Shown here: piece after piece, positions 1 to 10,130 of the stretch | How the letters are laid out: the number at the start of each line of letters is the position of its first letter | Numbering within the stretch: the first letter of the stretch is position 1 | Assembly (NCBI GenBank): GCA_963971225.1 | Contig: OZ020267.1 | Coordinates: 35,244,989-35,308,988, forward strand | Direction of reading: 5' to 3' | Length of the DNA stretch: 64,000 nt | Source of the DNA: Melieria omissa | Lineage: Eukaryota; Arthropoda; Insecta; Diptera; Ulidiidae | Position numbers and translations under genes: made by a program | Notes under the pieces: model-generated | What the model saw: the letters and a program-made list of their open reading frames with translations, nothing else | Told to the model about the DNA's origin: nothing | Databases searched by the model: none

Positions 1-58
1 ACTGACAAGCATTCGCATCGGCTGCCGTCGACACCGAAGCTCCGGGCGCTTTGCTCAT
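1..58 (-). CDS. Possible first codons of a gene leaving the left edge
   Basis: On the minus strand an ATG at 58-56 opens a frame that stays open to the window edge (19 codons, reading MSKAPGASVSTAADANACQ). The context before the ATG (ACGCA) suits a fly start. The sequence to its right (59-1250) has few repeats, as expected of a 5' flank. Only 58 bases are visible, so an open frame is weak evidence and no product can be named. It could equally be UTR or chance. Confidence 0.22.
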   Translation of the reverse strand, partial: MSKAPGASVSTAADANACQ

Positions 59-1259
59 TGCGTGTAGGTCTGTGCAGTGGTGCACAAACGGGGGTTTTGG
101 GGGTTTAAACGCTCCTCCAAAATAGAGAAATTACTGCTCTAAAATATGGTTTCCCCCGCCAAAACGAAATGCTGTGTGCTCCACTGACTGCTTGTGTGTC
201 TTTTGTGCGAGCATTTTGCATTTGAAATTCAGCAACACTGACATGCAAACGAATCACAATCACTGCAAATATTTGCCACAAACACTGACAAAGCAACGCG
301 TACGCACCGATGTGTGCGCCGACGGCGGCTGCTTTCTTGTCGCAATTGCACCAAAACGGTTTCATTGCCGCTCCAATTGCTGCTCTATGCGGCTATCAGC
401 TGCAATTAAAATGCAATTAGTAATCGTCAATTACGCTTGTTATCTGATTTTCTTCTTGTTATGAGCGCCTACGCTGTCCTTTTGTTGTTTTTGTTTTTGT
501 TGTATCATTCCTAAAATTGATGCTGGTTTTGCTTTTGTTTTTTGTGTTTGATATTTCTTTGCATTTCAGTTTCTTTGCTCTTTTTGGCTCAGTTTCAACT
601 GGTTACTGCCGCAGCGATTAAATAATTTAGGCTGTTGTTGTTGTTGTTATGCGTCGATGTCACTTTGCTTGCTTTTCATTTCTACCGTGTTTACTCCAGT
701 TAAACTTAAGACATTGGTTTTTATTTGCATGGTTCGTTTTACATTTCTTCTTCGCATTTCTCACTTTTCTTTTTCGTTTCTTAACAATTTTGTGTTTAAC
801 TTTTTGTTAGTTGTCAATTTTTGTTTGCTTTTTTTGTTTGCTTTTTTAGGCCACTTTCTATAAGCGGCTAAGTGACCTTCAGCGCTACAGTCTGAATTCT
901 TGCGCTTGTAAAACAACAACAACAACAACAAAGCGAGTAAAGTTTTACATTTGAAAGCCAAAACAAGCCAAAGCGGGTTAAGTGGCACAAATCAATTTGA
1001 CCTACGCTCAAATTATTCTACTTGGCAGCTTTAAGACAGTTAAAAAACGTTTGTGACTAATGCAAAGAGACAATTTATTGAATGACAATTCATGTAGTAG
1101 GTGTGACTTATACTTTAGATCTATGAAGATTTGTTTAAATATTGTTTAGAGGTGCTTAAAGATTCCGGAAAACTAAACCTAAGTCTAGTAATTGCATAAA
1201 GTGACAGATAGGTTAGTAGCATCTGATCAAAAGATACTCGGAATACTTCAATAAAGCTC
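59..1259. other. Non-coding, T-rich flank without a recognisable gene
   Basis: No convincing coding sequence. Holds GTTGTT and TTTTG runs (about 480-560, 630-650, 905-930) and T-rich pyrimidine stretches. The short open frames lack domains and codon structure. If the reading frame at 1-58 is real, this would be its 5'UTR or promoter side. Confidence 0.5.
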
Positions 1260-2329
1260 AGCGCCCGACCGACGGTGATATTTTAGCCGAAGCCAAAACT
1301 GAAGCCGATTAATAGGCCAAAATACTGACATTCGACTAAAACCGAAGCCGAAAGTGAATAACTTAAAGAGAAAAGAAAGTAAACGCAAATTATGTTTCAT
1401 TTTATTTTGTATTTTAAATACAAACATTAAGGGTATTCATATAAACGTGTAAAAGCCTTATAAAACTGATAAACCGTATAAGTTTATCACCTCATCAACT
1501 TATTGTCAAAATTTGTATGAAAGTTCATTTATACAAATGAGATAAGTTTCCACAATGATTTCGGTGCGTAAACATATACGGTGATGAGTGAGTGACGTTC
1601 AATTTCAAAATTTTAACAAATTCAAAACAATAAGCTGAAAAATGGAAGAGGTAAGAATAGAATTTAACAAAATTGGTTTAGCTTTGTAACTTCTTAATTT
1701 CGGAAAATTCAAAAGAGAAAATGAAAGAGGATAAATCCCTCCCACCGCTGAAGGCATTTACAGACTTTGCAAGCAAAGTTCGATGCAATCAAACAATATC
1801 CCGTTTGAGGTATTTGTTTGAGAAATTTCAATTTTCGGTGATTTTCGGCATTTGAATTTTATGATTTTGACAACAACATTGATAAAGAGCATTTACACAA
1901 ATACTTTTATAAGTGCGTTCATATAACACACTGCGTAAATGTATAAATATATGCGGTAGGTAAACTTATATGCTTAAATGAATACCCTTATTAATACCAA
2001 AAAAATTTCGCGTTTAAACTTAGTTTAAACTAGAAACTAAATTAAACTCGCACTGAAAAATTGGCCAATTGGTTCGGACCGTTTTCAAAAGATGATTCTG
2101 ACTTTTCTGAATGCGTTGGGGCAACGCTATTCGAAAGTGTGTGCTGGTAATGCTGCTTTTCAGCTGCTTAGCTCTTTTGAATTCAACTGATTCTGTAGCG
2201 CAATGGGGCTACTTTTGCTTCCCCATATTGAGCGATGTGGTCTCAGACCTTGTTTTTCTTTGGCCTGTATTTTGACCAAAGCCAAATATTGGCCAAATGT
2301 GGCCGAAACCGATTAATAGGTCGGGCTCT
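1260..2329. mobile_element. Probable hAT-like non-autonomous element (inverted GCCCGACC ends)
   Basis: The left end AGCGCCCGACC (1260-1270) and the right end GGTCGGGCTCT (2319-2329) are near-perfect inverted copies. The motif GATTAATAGG recurs just inside both ends. Ends of this GAGCCCGACC type occur in insect hAT elements. No clear 8-bp target duplication is visible (the flanks share only TAAA), so the superfamily is inferred. A second TIR element is nested at 1427-1991. Confidence 0.4.
1427..1991. mobile_element. Nested TTAA-type MITE with GGGTATTCAT ends
   Basis: TTAA followed by GGGTATTCAT (1431-1440) is mirrored by ATGAATACCC (1978-1987) followed by TTAT. Inside are further matching AT-rich arms (ATAAAC / TATATGC). 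The TTAA flank with a GGG terminus suggests a piggyBac-like MITE whose right TTAA has one substitution. It has no coding capacity. Confidence 0.5.
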
Positions 2330-2335
2330 AATAAA

Positions 2336-2527
2336 ACCAAAACGATTCAAATATTCATCGATATTAATTTTATTTCCTTTAAAGTAATCTTTAAAACGCT
2401 TCTCATAGGCTGATTTTGAGATCTTTTTCAGTTCCCTCTGCGAATTCTTCTTTATAGAATCGACCGTTTCAAAACGCTTTCCGTGAAGTGCTTAAGTCGC
2501 GGGAATAGGAAAAGTGACAAGGCGCCA
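2336..2527 (-). pseudogene. Mariner transposase remnant 1, C-terminal part
   Basis: Read on the minus strand the sequence is similar to that at 9185-9370. It translates to APCHFSYSRD, the position of YSPDLAPCDF in mariner transposases, followed by residues like SAYEKRFKDYFKGNKI. The last catalytic Asp position reads His, and stops and frameshifts break the frame. It is separated from its upstream part (3292-3425) by a TTAA element and is dead. Confidence 0.6.
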
Positions 2528-3291
2528 TTAAGGGGAGGTTCTCCTCTTTTTTTTTTCAAAAAATCAATTTTTTTCTTTTTTGATGAAATGAAAGGTATGA
2601 ATGTCGAGAATATGTGTGCAAAAGGATTTTTCGATCCGCAGCATATTTATCGCATAGGAGCGTCTCTGATGCGTCGAACTTTCGCGCGCGGAGGAACGCT
2701 CTGGTGCTATTTTACTGCGCGGCCAAAGATTTCGGCGGCGTTTATCTCAAAACCATTTTTTTCATCCTAACGTCAAGCGTAACTCATGATCTACTTATCC
2801 GAGTTACTTCATCTATAGCATTTCTTAAAGGGTATGATTTTTTATATGACTTATACCTAAAACAAATATAAACAAATGTGTAATAATAGTCTTTTAACAA
2901 AAGAAAAGTCGAAAAAAAGATGGTAAAAATTGAACTTTTTCTATGATTATGCATAAATTAGATGATTTTTTATAAAAATTATTCAAAAATAGGTATAAGT
3001 CATAGGGAATTTAATATTCTTTACTATAAAAAAAAAATTTTTGATTTCAGTTCACTACAAGTGGCTACAGCCTTGACGTTTCCGAACAATGTCTCGCTTG
3101 CAGAGGTTGACAAGACTCGCCATTTTTGGGCCGCCATATTGGATTTTGTAAAAAAAAAATTTTTCTTGTATTTTAGAAAGATGGCTTAATAAATCATCAA
3201 AACCGTCTATTCGTGAGTCGTTTCATTATCCGACAGTAAATGAAAGAATTTCGCTTTATTTTCGGCCGAAAAGAGGAGAACCTCCCCTTAA
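2528..3291. mobile_element. piggyBac-like MITE inserted in mariner remnant 1
   Basis: TTAA (2528-2531) then GGGGAGGTTCTCCTCTTTT, mirrored perfectly by AAAAGAGGAGAACCTCCCC then TTAA (3288-3291). Perfect terminal repeats of about 19 bp and an exact TTAA duplication are the piggyBac signature. The interior (about 750 bp) is AT-rich with no transposase. It splits a mariner transposase remnant whose two halves lie on either side, so the insertion is later than the mariner. Confidence 0.8.
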
Positions 3292-3425
3292 TACCATGAA
3301 TCGTGTGAATACCGAGTTTGGGAAACGCTGTGAACATTGTTGTTGGTCATATACTCTCTACTAGATGACATGTGTAAGTCGATGCGTTGTTGTTGTTGTG
3401 AAGAAACTGCGAGTTATCCGTCAAA
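3292..3425 (-). pseudogene. Mariner transposase remnant 1, central part
   Basis: The minus strand reads DNSQFLHNNNNAS, then THTCHLVE-like residues, matching the mariner NSWLLHHDNAPAHT block around the second catalytic Asp (here replaced by Asn), with stops further on. It continues the fragment at 2336-2527 and is interrupted on its other side by the SINE at 3426-3826. Confidence 0.55.
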
Positions 3426-3826
3426 GGTTAGGTTAGGTTGCGGTGGCTGCCTCTATGAGAGACACACTCGGAGGCCTGAAAGGCCCATTGTGATACCACA
3501 TATTTCACCCGTTTTTGAACTGTGTATGCAACACTGTTTTGCCAACATATGTAACAGCACACATTTCAAGCGGATGGGGAAAGGCGGGGAGGGGACCTAC
3601 AGTTTAACGCCGAATCCGAACGGCGATTGGCAGTTTTTCGTTCACACTTGGAGGTTTTGCCATTGCCTGCCAAGAGCGCACTTGTGCGATTCTTGTAATT
3701 CTCATTCCCTTCATGTGGATAGCGATAGAAGTAGATGAGTTGTTCACCAGCCCGAGCCAGGAATCGAACCTGGAGCCTTTGGTATGAGAAGCCAGCGCGC
3801 TACCCGCTTGACTATCGAGGCCTGAC
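3426..3826 (-). mobile_element. tRNA-headed SINE, full-length copy (S1)
   Basis: Minus-strand element. The head at 3826-3745 resembles a tRNA, with a perfect B box GGTTCGATTCC (plus 3760-3770) and an A-box-like TAGTCAAGCGGGT. The head most resembles elongator tRNA-Met (CTCGATAG, GGTAGCGCG, CTCAT in the anticodon region). The body runs to a tail of AACCTAACC units at the left end (plus GGTTAGGTTAGG). It is flanked by an exact 11-bp target duplication TATCCGTCAAA (3415-3425 and 3827-3837), so it moved by LINE-type retroposition. Confidence 0.85.
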
Positions 3827-3837
3827 TATCCGTCAAA

Positions 3838-4443
3838 AGTTTTGGACATTTTCTATGAAGGTTCTATGCTCAACCAATTTCGATATTTCAAAATTTATTA
3901 AATGGAAGAAACTTGTTTACAAAGCTATCACGCACAAACTCCCTACAGATGGCGCTCAAACAGATATCTGAACATCATATGACAGATGTATCAAACCAGG
4001 AAAAGAAATATTTTGACAATAACTCAAGCGCGATTTATTTGAATGGAAAAAATGTCGAAAATGTCTTAACATTCTGGTTTTATTTAAAGGTTTTGACCTA
4101 TTCCTTCTGCTCGAAGAATAAACAAAAGGGATTCCATAATTTTGATTTGTATTCACGATGTTTCACTTTTCTTTGTTTACTTCTAAATCAAAAATCAGAG
4201 ATGAAAAGCACAAGAACCGATCAAATATTGCTAATTGTTTATGATGTTAGTAATAGCTGGACTTTTCTAAAAAAAAGTTGAGAAAGTTCCATACCTCATC
4301 AAAACCTGAACCAGTTTTATGAGTAAATTTTTACATCAAACATGTCTGAACCTATAAAGTTTCATGCAAATTACAAAATATAAAACACTGCAATAATAAA
4401 ACAAAAATTTTTTAAGTTAGTAAGATTGCCGAGACATTTTTAT
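3838..4443. other. Non-coding sequence, possible mariner flank
   Basis: No gene seen. The first part may be the remaining 5' portion of the mariner remnant interrupted by the SINE. The rest is unremarkable AT-rich DNA. Two open frames (about 3913-4281 and 3956-4156) show no domain. Confidence 0.4.
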
Positions 4444-4818
4444 TTAACCCGAATTAGCCCAGTGTTGCCATATGGCAACGCATGATAGACATATTTTCAA
4501 ACGAATATAGATACCGTTACTTTGAAACACATTTATACCTACTTATAATCTTTATCGCGTGATGAAATGTATTTTATTTTAAGTGTTTGAAGAAGGGAGT
4601 AATGTCCCATAAGTGTGCTACTTGGAAAAAATACTTTTTTTGATATTTTTTTGAAGTTTTCTGTGCCTGTTGCCATATTTCAACAGGACATTCCGAGCAT
4701 CCTGTGAGCAGGATTAAAAAACTAATGATGCAGTTTTTTCATTTTGCATATAAAGAGTATGCTCCTAAAAATCTTTTTGAAATTCGAATAAAAATTTACG
4801 TGGGCTAATTCGGGTTAA
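4444..4818. mobile_element. TTAA-type MITE, CCCGAATTAGCCCA family
   Basis: TTAA (4444-4447) followed by CCCGAATTAGCCCA, mirrored by TGGGCTAATTCGGG before TTAA (4815-4818). Just inside the left end is TGTTGCCATATGGCAAC, also found near the ends of the TTAACCCTTTCGCT family (24820, 53899, 57082). The two families are therefore related. 375 bp, no coding potential. Confidence 0.8.
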
Positions 4819-4833
4819 TATTGTATTATTGTA

Positions 4834-5912
4834 CAGGGTGGCGTAAAAGTCATCACTCTATCGGCAGATGCTATAACTTTTGCAAATGGCGACAAAAGTA
4901 AGTCATTTTGCTTTGACATTAATTCATTAATTTGTTCATTCATTCGTTCGTTCAATCATTCATTCATTCATTTATTCATTCGTTCGTTTATTATTATTCA
5001 TTTATTCATTCATCCATTCTTTCATTCATTCATTTATACATTAAGTCATTCTTTCATTCATTTATTCATTCATTCTTTCTTTCATTCATTAATTCTTGCT
5101 TCATTAATTCTTGAATTAATTAATTCATTCATTTTTTATTCATTCATTCATCCGTTAATTCATTCATAAATTCATTCATTCTTTCTTTCTTTCATTTATT
5201 CATTCATTCTTTCTATCATTCATTTATTTATTCATTCATCCATTCTTTCATTCACTCATTCATTCATTTGACCATTTATTCATTCATTCATTCGTTTATT
5301 CATTTATACTTGCTGTCATTCATTTCGTCATTCATCCTTGCATTCATTAATTCTTGAATTCATTAATTCTTTAATTCATCAATTCATTCATTTATTTATT
5401 TATTCCTTATTTCATTCATTTATTTATACATTAATTCATTCATTCACTCACTCATTCAATAATTCAATCATTGATTCACTCACTCATTCATAATTCAATC
5501 ATTCAATCATTCATTCACTCATTCATTCACTCACTCATTCAATAATTCAATCATTCATTCACTCATTCATTCATTTAGTCAGTCATTCATTCATTAATTC
5601 AATCATTTATTCACTCATTTATTCATTCATCCATTCATTCATTCTTTCAATCATTCATTTATTTATTCATTCATTTTTACATTAATTCATTCTTTCGTTG
5701 ATTTATTCATTCATTCTTTCTATCATTCATTTATTCATTCATTTTTTCTGTCATTCATTTATTCAATTATTCATTCATTCAATCATTCATTCACTCATTC
5801 ATTCATTCACTCGTTCATTAAGTCACTTATTCATTTATACATAAATTCATTCATTCATTCATAAACCAATTACAGCCAAAGAACACTGGGTGACAACTTT
5901 TGCGTCACCCTG
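4834..5912. mobile_element. Mariner-like MITE filled by an ATTC repeat
   Basis: Outer ends CAGGGTGGCGTAAAAGT (4834) and ACTTTTGCGTCACCCTG (ending 5912) are inverted with two mismatches and are flanked by TA on each side (4832-4833 and 5913-5914). That fits a Tc1/mariner-type element. Nearly the whole interior (about 4925-5865) is a degenerate ATTC tetranucleotide array, so the microsatellite expanded inside the transposon. No transposase is present. Confidence 0.75.
4925..5865. repeat. (ATTC)n microsatellite, ~940 bp, degenerate
   Basis: Runs of ATTC/TTCA with variants such as ATTT, ACTC, ATCC and AATC. The serine/phenylalanine/isoleucine open frame over 4932-5114 is a by-product of the repeat. 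It lies wholly within the mariner-like MITE. Confidence 0.95.
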
Positions 5913-5914
5913 TA

Positions 5915-8325
5915 GTCGAATTATTTTTTCAGTCTGAAAACAAAACCATCTACTAAAATTATGGGCATTAATTTCAGACCAGTGAACAACCAACAATTCT
6001 AACACTTCGAACACTTTGCGCTGTGTGTAAGCATTCACTCGGCGATGAAGTTAAGCGAGTTCAAATGTGACAGCGCTCACCTTCGACAACCTCAGCCACA
6101 ATGTCAAAGTGCCACCACAGACAGTAGCAAAGATTCGCAAGCAGTCGCAACATCGTCGCCACAGTGAACACAAAAATCCGCACTTGCCGCGTCAACAAAA
6201 CAGCCACCAACCACCAATCCAACGGTTATTAAATGTTGTGTGCGCGAGTGATGGCAATGTTGCCGTATTGAAATGTGCCAAAAGAAACGAATTGCAATAA
6301 GGAAACACGTCAAAAACTTGTAACATTCGCTGCAATTGCAATGCGCAGCGGTGAGTTGATTAAATGTTGCATTGCATTGTTGTTGCGCGCCATACAACAC
6401 TCGCACAAATTACAAATTGCAAAATAAATAACAAAACGAAAAGTGAATAGCAAACAAAAATGTGAATGTTTGGACAAAATATTTCGTGCGGCTACGAAGT
6501 GGCATGTGGGAAACACCAATCCGGCCGACGATTGCCGCATACCGGCCGTGTTGCGCCAAAGTTGCAGATGCAGGAAACCCAAAAACGGCATTCAACCAAC
6601 AGTGCGCGACTGGTCGCAGCAGCTGCGGCCGCAAGCGCAGCCGCAACTTCACTTTCGTTTTCATTCGAGCGTCACGTACGACAGACGCAGCAAAGCTTGC
6701 GGTTGTGCACGAAAGTGAGCGCGCGGAGACACAAAAGCGCATTGCTCAAGTTGCTGAGTCGGCCAACAACACCGGCGCCAACGCCTGCCGCTCCCTCCCG
6801 CCTGCTGTCGTTCGTTGCGATATCGATCAGCTGTGCAGTGTGCAGCATTTACATACATGTGCTACCACAACAACAATAACAACGAGCAACACTATGTTGC
6901 ATTCAACTTGCCGTTTGCAGTTTCAGCTCCGCGCAAAGTTTCTCGAACTCGGGCGGGCGGCCGACATCTGGCAGCGGCGGCATCTGCATATCCGTGGGAT
7001 ATGCACGTTCGATACGCTCCGTGTGGCGCAGCTGATCGCGTGCTTGGCATTGCAACGTATCGCGTTGCCGTTTTTGCGCTTTTTGCCATCATTATTGTTG
7101 TTGTTTTTGATCAACCATCCATCGGCTATCGCTTTGGCGCGTTTGATTTTTTGCTGTTTTGTTGTTGTTGTTTGTGTTTTTCATTAACGGTGTTTTGTAT
7201 TGTTGCTATTGTTATTGTTGTTGCTATTGTTATTGTTGTATGCGGCAGATGCAACAACGGCCTATGATGCAATTGCAACAACTGAATTGAATAACACACA
7301 GCCGCTGCCGCCGAACATCAAACAACTATAGGTACAACAACAACAACCAACCGCCACCGCCAACAATAGCAATCGACAGTGAAATTGCAGCAACGTCGTC
7401 GTCAACAACAACGACCACAACGTTGTTGCCATTTGCCACTGTCGGCGGCATCTTATTGTTGGCGTTGCTATTGTTGTTGTTGTTGCGTCGCGTCGGTATT
7501 GTGCTGATCCATTGGCCAAGGTCTTCCACTGATCTTCGATTTCTCTGTTATGTGTGCTGTCGGCTATTTTCTTCTGTTTTCCATTTCATTTATTTTTATT
7601 TTTTTTTCATTTGACGTATTTTTGTCGTCGTTGTTGTTTTTGTGCTTTCGGGCAATGTTATGTTGATTGTTTTTGTTTGCTTTCGTTTTGTGTTGCTCTT
7701 TCTTCATGAATTTCCAGTGCATTTCATTTATTGGACTTTATTTGTTGTTGATTGTATTGATTGGGTTTTTTTTTCTTATCTTCCATCGATAATGAAAACT
7801 GCATTCATTCGGTTGCACGTTCGTTCATATTTGTCTTTTGTGACTAATTTGACGTTGACCCAATCGCTTCCGTCGATGGAGCGATGCATTTTTCTGCAGC
7901 TACATTTATTTATTGATTTGGTTCATTTGTGCAGCAGTTGCATCAGTGCGCACTGTGGTGCAAACGCATCGAAAAAACACTCAGAAAAATAAAATCTGTT
8001 GTATAGCAGACATAAGCAACTTGTTACCGCATTTCGAGACCCATTTAGATAGTTTTGCATGTGTCAGATCTTCCAATGATGTCAGAGCTGCCACGTTATG
8101 GCACTTCCGTTGCCGTCTTCAGGATTTCATATCGAACATTGGATTGGCAGGTTATTTGTCGTTCGTCCTAAGTACAGTTGTCTGTCCGTTTGAGATAGAA
8201 ATTCAACGAGCTAAATCTTTTATATATGTGGCCGTAATCTGCCATCTATAAACACCAAGTCAAAGATCTCATAAAGTATCTCCCTGCTTTTTGGAGCATA
8301 CGGCCTCCACAAGACATTGGTTACG
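5915..8325. other. CAN-rich, repeat-poor region; probable regulatory or UTR DNA
   Basis: GC content rises and transposons are absent. CAA/GTT tracts are common (about 6860-6890, 7085-7110, 7150-7240, 7340-7480). Several open frames up to 241 codons overlap on both strands (for example 6462-7187). They show no domain and run through simple repeats, so I do not call them genes. The texture is typical of fly 5'UTRs or enhancers; which gene it serves is not visible. Confidence 0.4.
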
Positions 8326-8799
8326 TTAACCCTTTCGACCCCAAAGTTATCTAAGAGCAACTTCACTTATTTGTCATCTTATAGCAACAACTACGATTGA
8401 TTCATGGGTTTAATTTAAGTACGAACGAACAAATTAATATTTTTAAAAGTGAATTCAAAGCAAATTACAAAAATTGTCTGCTTTCACCAAAATAATTTCC
8501 ACGAAGTGGGGCGTTTGATCAAAATCCTGTTTCATTAATAATGGTTAAATAAAATAAAAAAGTGATCATTTTGTATATTTCCATAAATAATAAATAATTT
8601 TTCTGTAAAAAAATATTGTAACAAAATGTATTTAACCCGTTTTAACCTAAAAATGTTCAAAAGTAGCTCCAGAACTATAACAAAGAGGAGTTGGGCTTCA
8701 AAAAAAGCGTGTTCACACATCTTAGGCAAATGTTTCATAATTTAAATACCAAAAAGTAATATCGAGACACAGGGTAAAATTCGTGATCGAAAGAGTTAA
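8326..8799. mobile_element. TTAA-type MITE, family A copy 1
   Basis: TTAA then CCCTTTCGACCCCAAAGTT at the left. The inverted end ATCGAAAGAGTTAA is at 8786-8799. The interior matches the copies at 15015, 25848 and 48069 (shared TTTGTCATCTTATAGCAA and TAATGGTTAAATAAAAT). It is a decayed non-autonomous piggyBac-like element. Confidence 0.8.
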
Positions 8800-9179
8800 T
8801 CGGTTGTGTTTTTCTGCCACGGTAGGTGCTAATCCTGCCGCAGGTAGTCCTAAATGATGGAGTAGCCACCCATCACCGCTTAGGAGCGACGCCTCCGCTC
8901 ACAGCGCCATCTGTTGTACATAAGAGGTGACAACAGAATGGTTGGGGACTTTGCTAAGATCGGTTTGGTGCGCTGTTTTTCGCTTTCATTCGTTTTTCGT
9001 TGATATTATGCAATGCGATTCTATTGTTTCAACCATAGAACATCCTCATGTTTCTTCCAGCACATCACTTAAATCTAATTCAATCTAACCTTGAATTGAA
9101 AGGTTAGCTAGCCTTGCAGCCCTTAGGTAGAAGCTACTGCTGACTACGTTCAGTAAGGCAGGCTATCCCACCTTTTTTC
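8800..9179. other. Non-coding stretch without recognised feature
   Basis: Unique-looking DNA. A short phrase around GCTAATCCTGCC (8827-8840) recurs at about 9933-9946, so an old dispersed repeat may be present. No gene seen. Confidence 0.35.
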
Positions 9180-10130
9180 GCTTCGATATTCATCGATATT
9201 TATTTTATTTCCATCAAGTAATCTCCATTGCAATCAATACACATATTCAACCGCTTCTTCCGATCTTGAAAACACTTCTCATAGGCTGATTTTGTGATTG
9301 TCTTCAGCTTCTTCTGTGAATTCTCTTTTATAGCTTTTACCGATTCAAAAGGCTTTCCGCGAAGAAGAAACTAGAATAGCAGTAATAAGGAAAAGTTACA
9401 AGGAACCATATCAGGTGAATACGGAGTTTTGGAAGGCAGGTTGTAGTGGCTGCCTCTGTATGGGACACACTCCGGCCTCTATAGCTCGTTGTTATATCAC
9501 AAATTTCACAATCTGTTTGAAATGTATGTTGTATACATTTCAAAGAGATTGGGGAAAGGGGGAGACCTATAATTTAAAGCCGAATCCGAACAGCGGTTTT
9601 GGCAATTTTCCTTTCACACTTTGAGCTTCTGCGATTCCCTGCCAAGAGCGCACTTTTGAAATTCTTGTTATTCTCATCTGCTTCATGTGGATAGCGATAG
9701 AAGTTCACCAGCCCGAACTAGAAATCGAACTTAGGTTCTCTAGTGTGAGAAGGCAGCACACTATTCGCTGGACTATCGAGACCGGCTGAGTTCGGGGAAC
9801 TCTATGAACATTGTTGTTGGTCAAATAGTCTTCTACAAGATGAGATGTTTGATGTCCCTGTGGTGCCGACGTACAGGAGAAGGATACCAGAGAGGTTGCT
9901 TTAGTGCGTAGGCGCTGGTAGCTAATCCTGCCAGCGAATGTTGCTAGCTGTCTTGTACGAGCATGTCAACTTCTTCTGAAGATTCCAACATTCCTACGTA
10001 AATCAAATAAAAAAAGAGATGTGTGAACCGTGCGTTGTTGTTATGAAGAAACCACGAGTTGTCTCTTCTCAGTTCTGGCCTCTTGCGATCAACCATTTTT
10101 CTCAAACGCTTTATCGTTTTGTTAGAAATT
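9180..10130 (-). pseudogene. Mariner transposase pseudogene 2, interrupted
   Basis: The minus strand, from right to left, reads KRLRKMVDRKRPELRRDNSW then FLHNNNARFTH (10130-10020). After a break come the YSPDMVPCNF block (about 9420-9390) and LRGKPFESVKAIKEN to YEKCFQDRKKRLNM and CIDCNGDY (9370-9190). These match, in order, mariner RKRPELWRNNSWLLHHDNA, YSPDLAPCDF, LRGTRF and KRWxKCIxxNGDYFEG. The D in HHDNA is Asn here, and internal stops occur. The frame is cut by the SINE at 9435-9787 and by unrelated DNA at about 9855-10016. It is a dead DD34D-type element, related to remnant 1 at 2336-3425. Confidence 0.75.
9435..9787 (-). mobile_element. tRNA-headed SINE, degenerate copy (S2)
   Basis: Same layout as S1. 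GTAGTGGCTGCCTCTGTATG at the left matches the body, and the tRNA-like head with a decayed B box (plus AGAAATCGAACTTA) is at the right. It is imperfectly flanked by GAGTTTTGGAA and GAGTTCGGGGAA. It is inserted in mariner pseudogene 2 and more diverged than S1 and S3, hence older. Confidence 0.7.

Noticed and set aside
3426..3450. TTAGG-like telomere repeat
   Set aside because: Only two or three units, always at the tail of the SINE; flies lack TTAGG telomeres.
3740..3826. tRNA gene
   Set aside because: The cloverleaf is imperfect, the sequence is joined to the SINE body and recurs in other copies; it is a SINE head, not a tRNA gene.
6462..7187. 241-codon open frame and several overlapping ones on both strands
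   Set aside because: It runs through GTTGTT tracts, shows no domain or signal, and competing frames of similar length exist on both strands; composition explains it.
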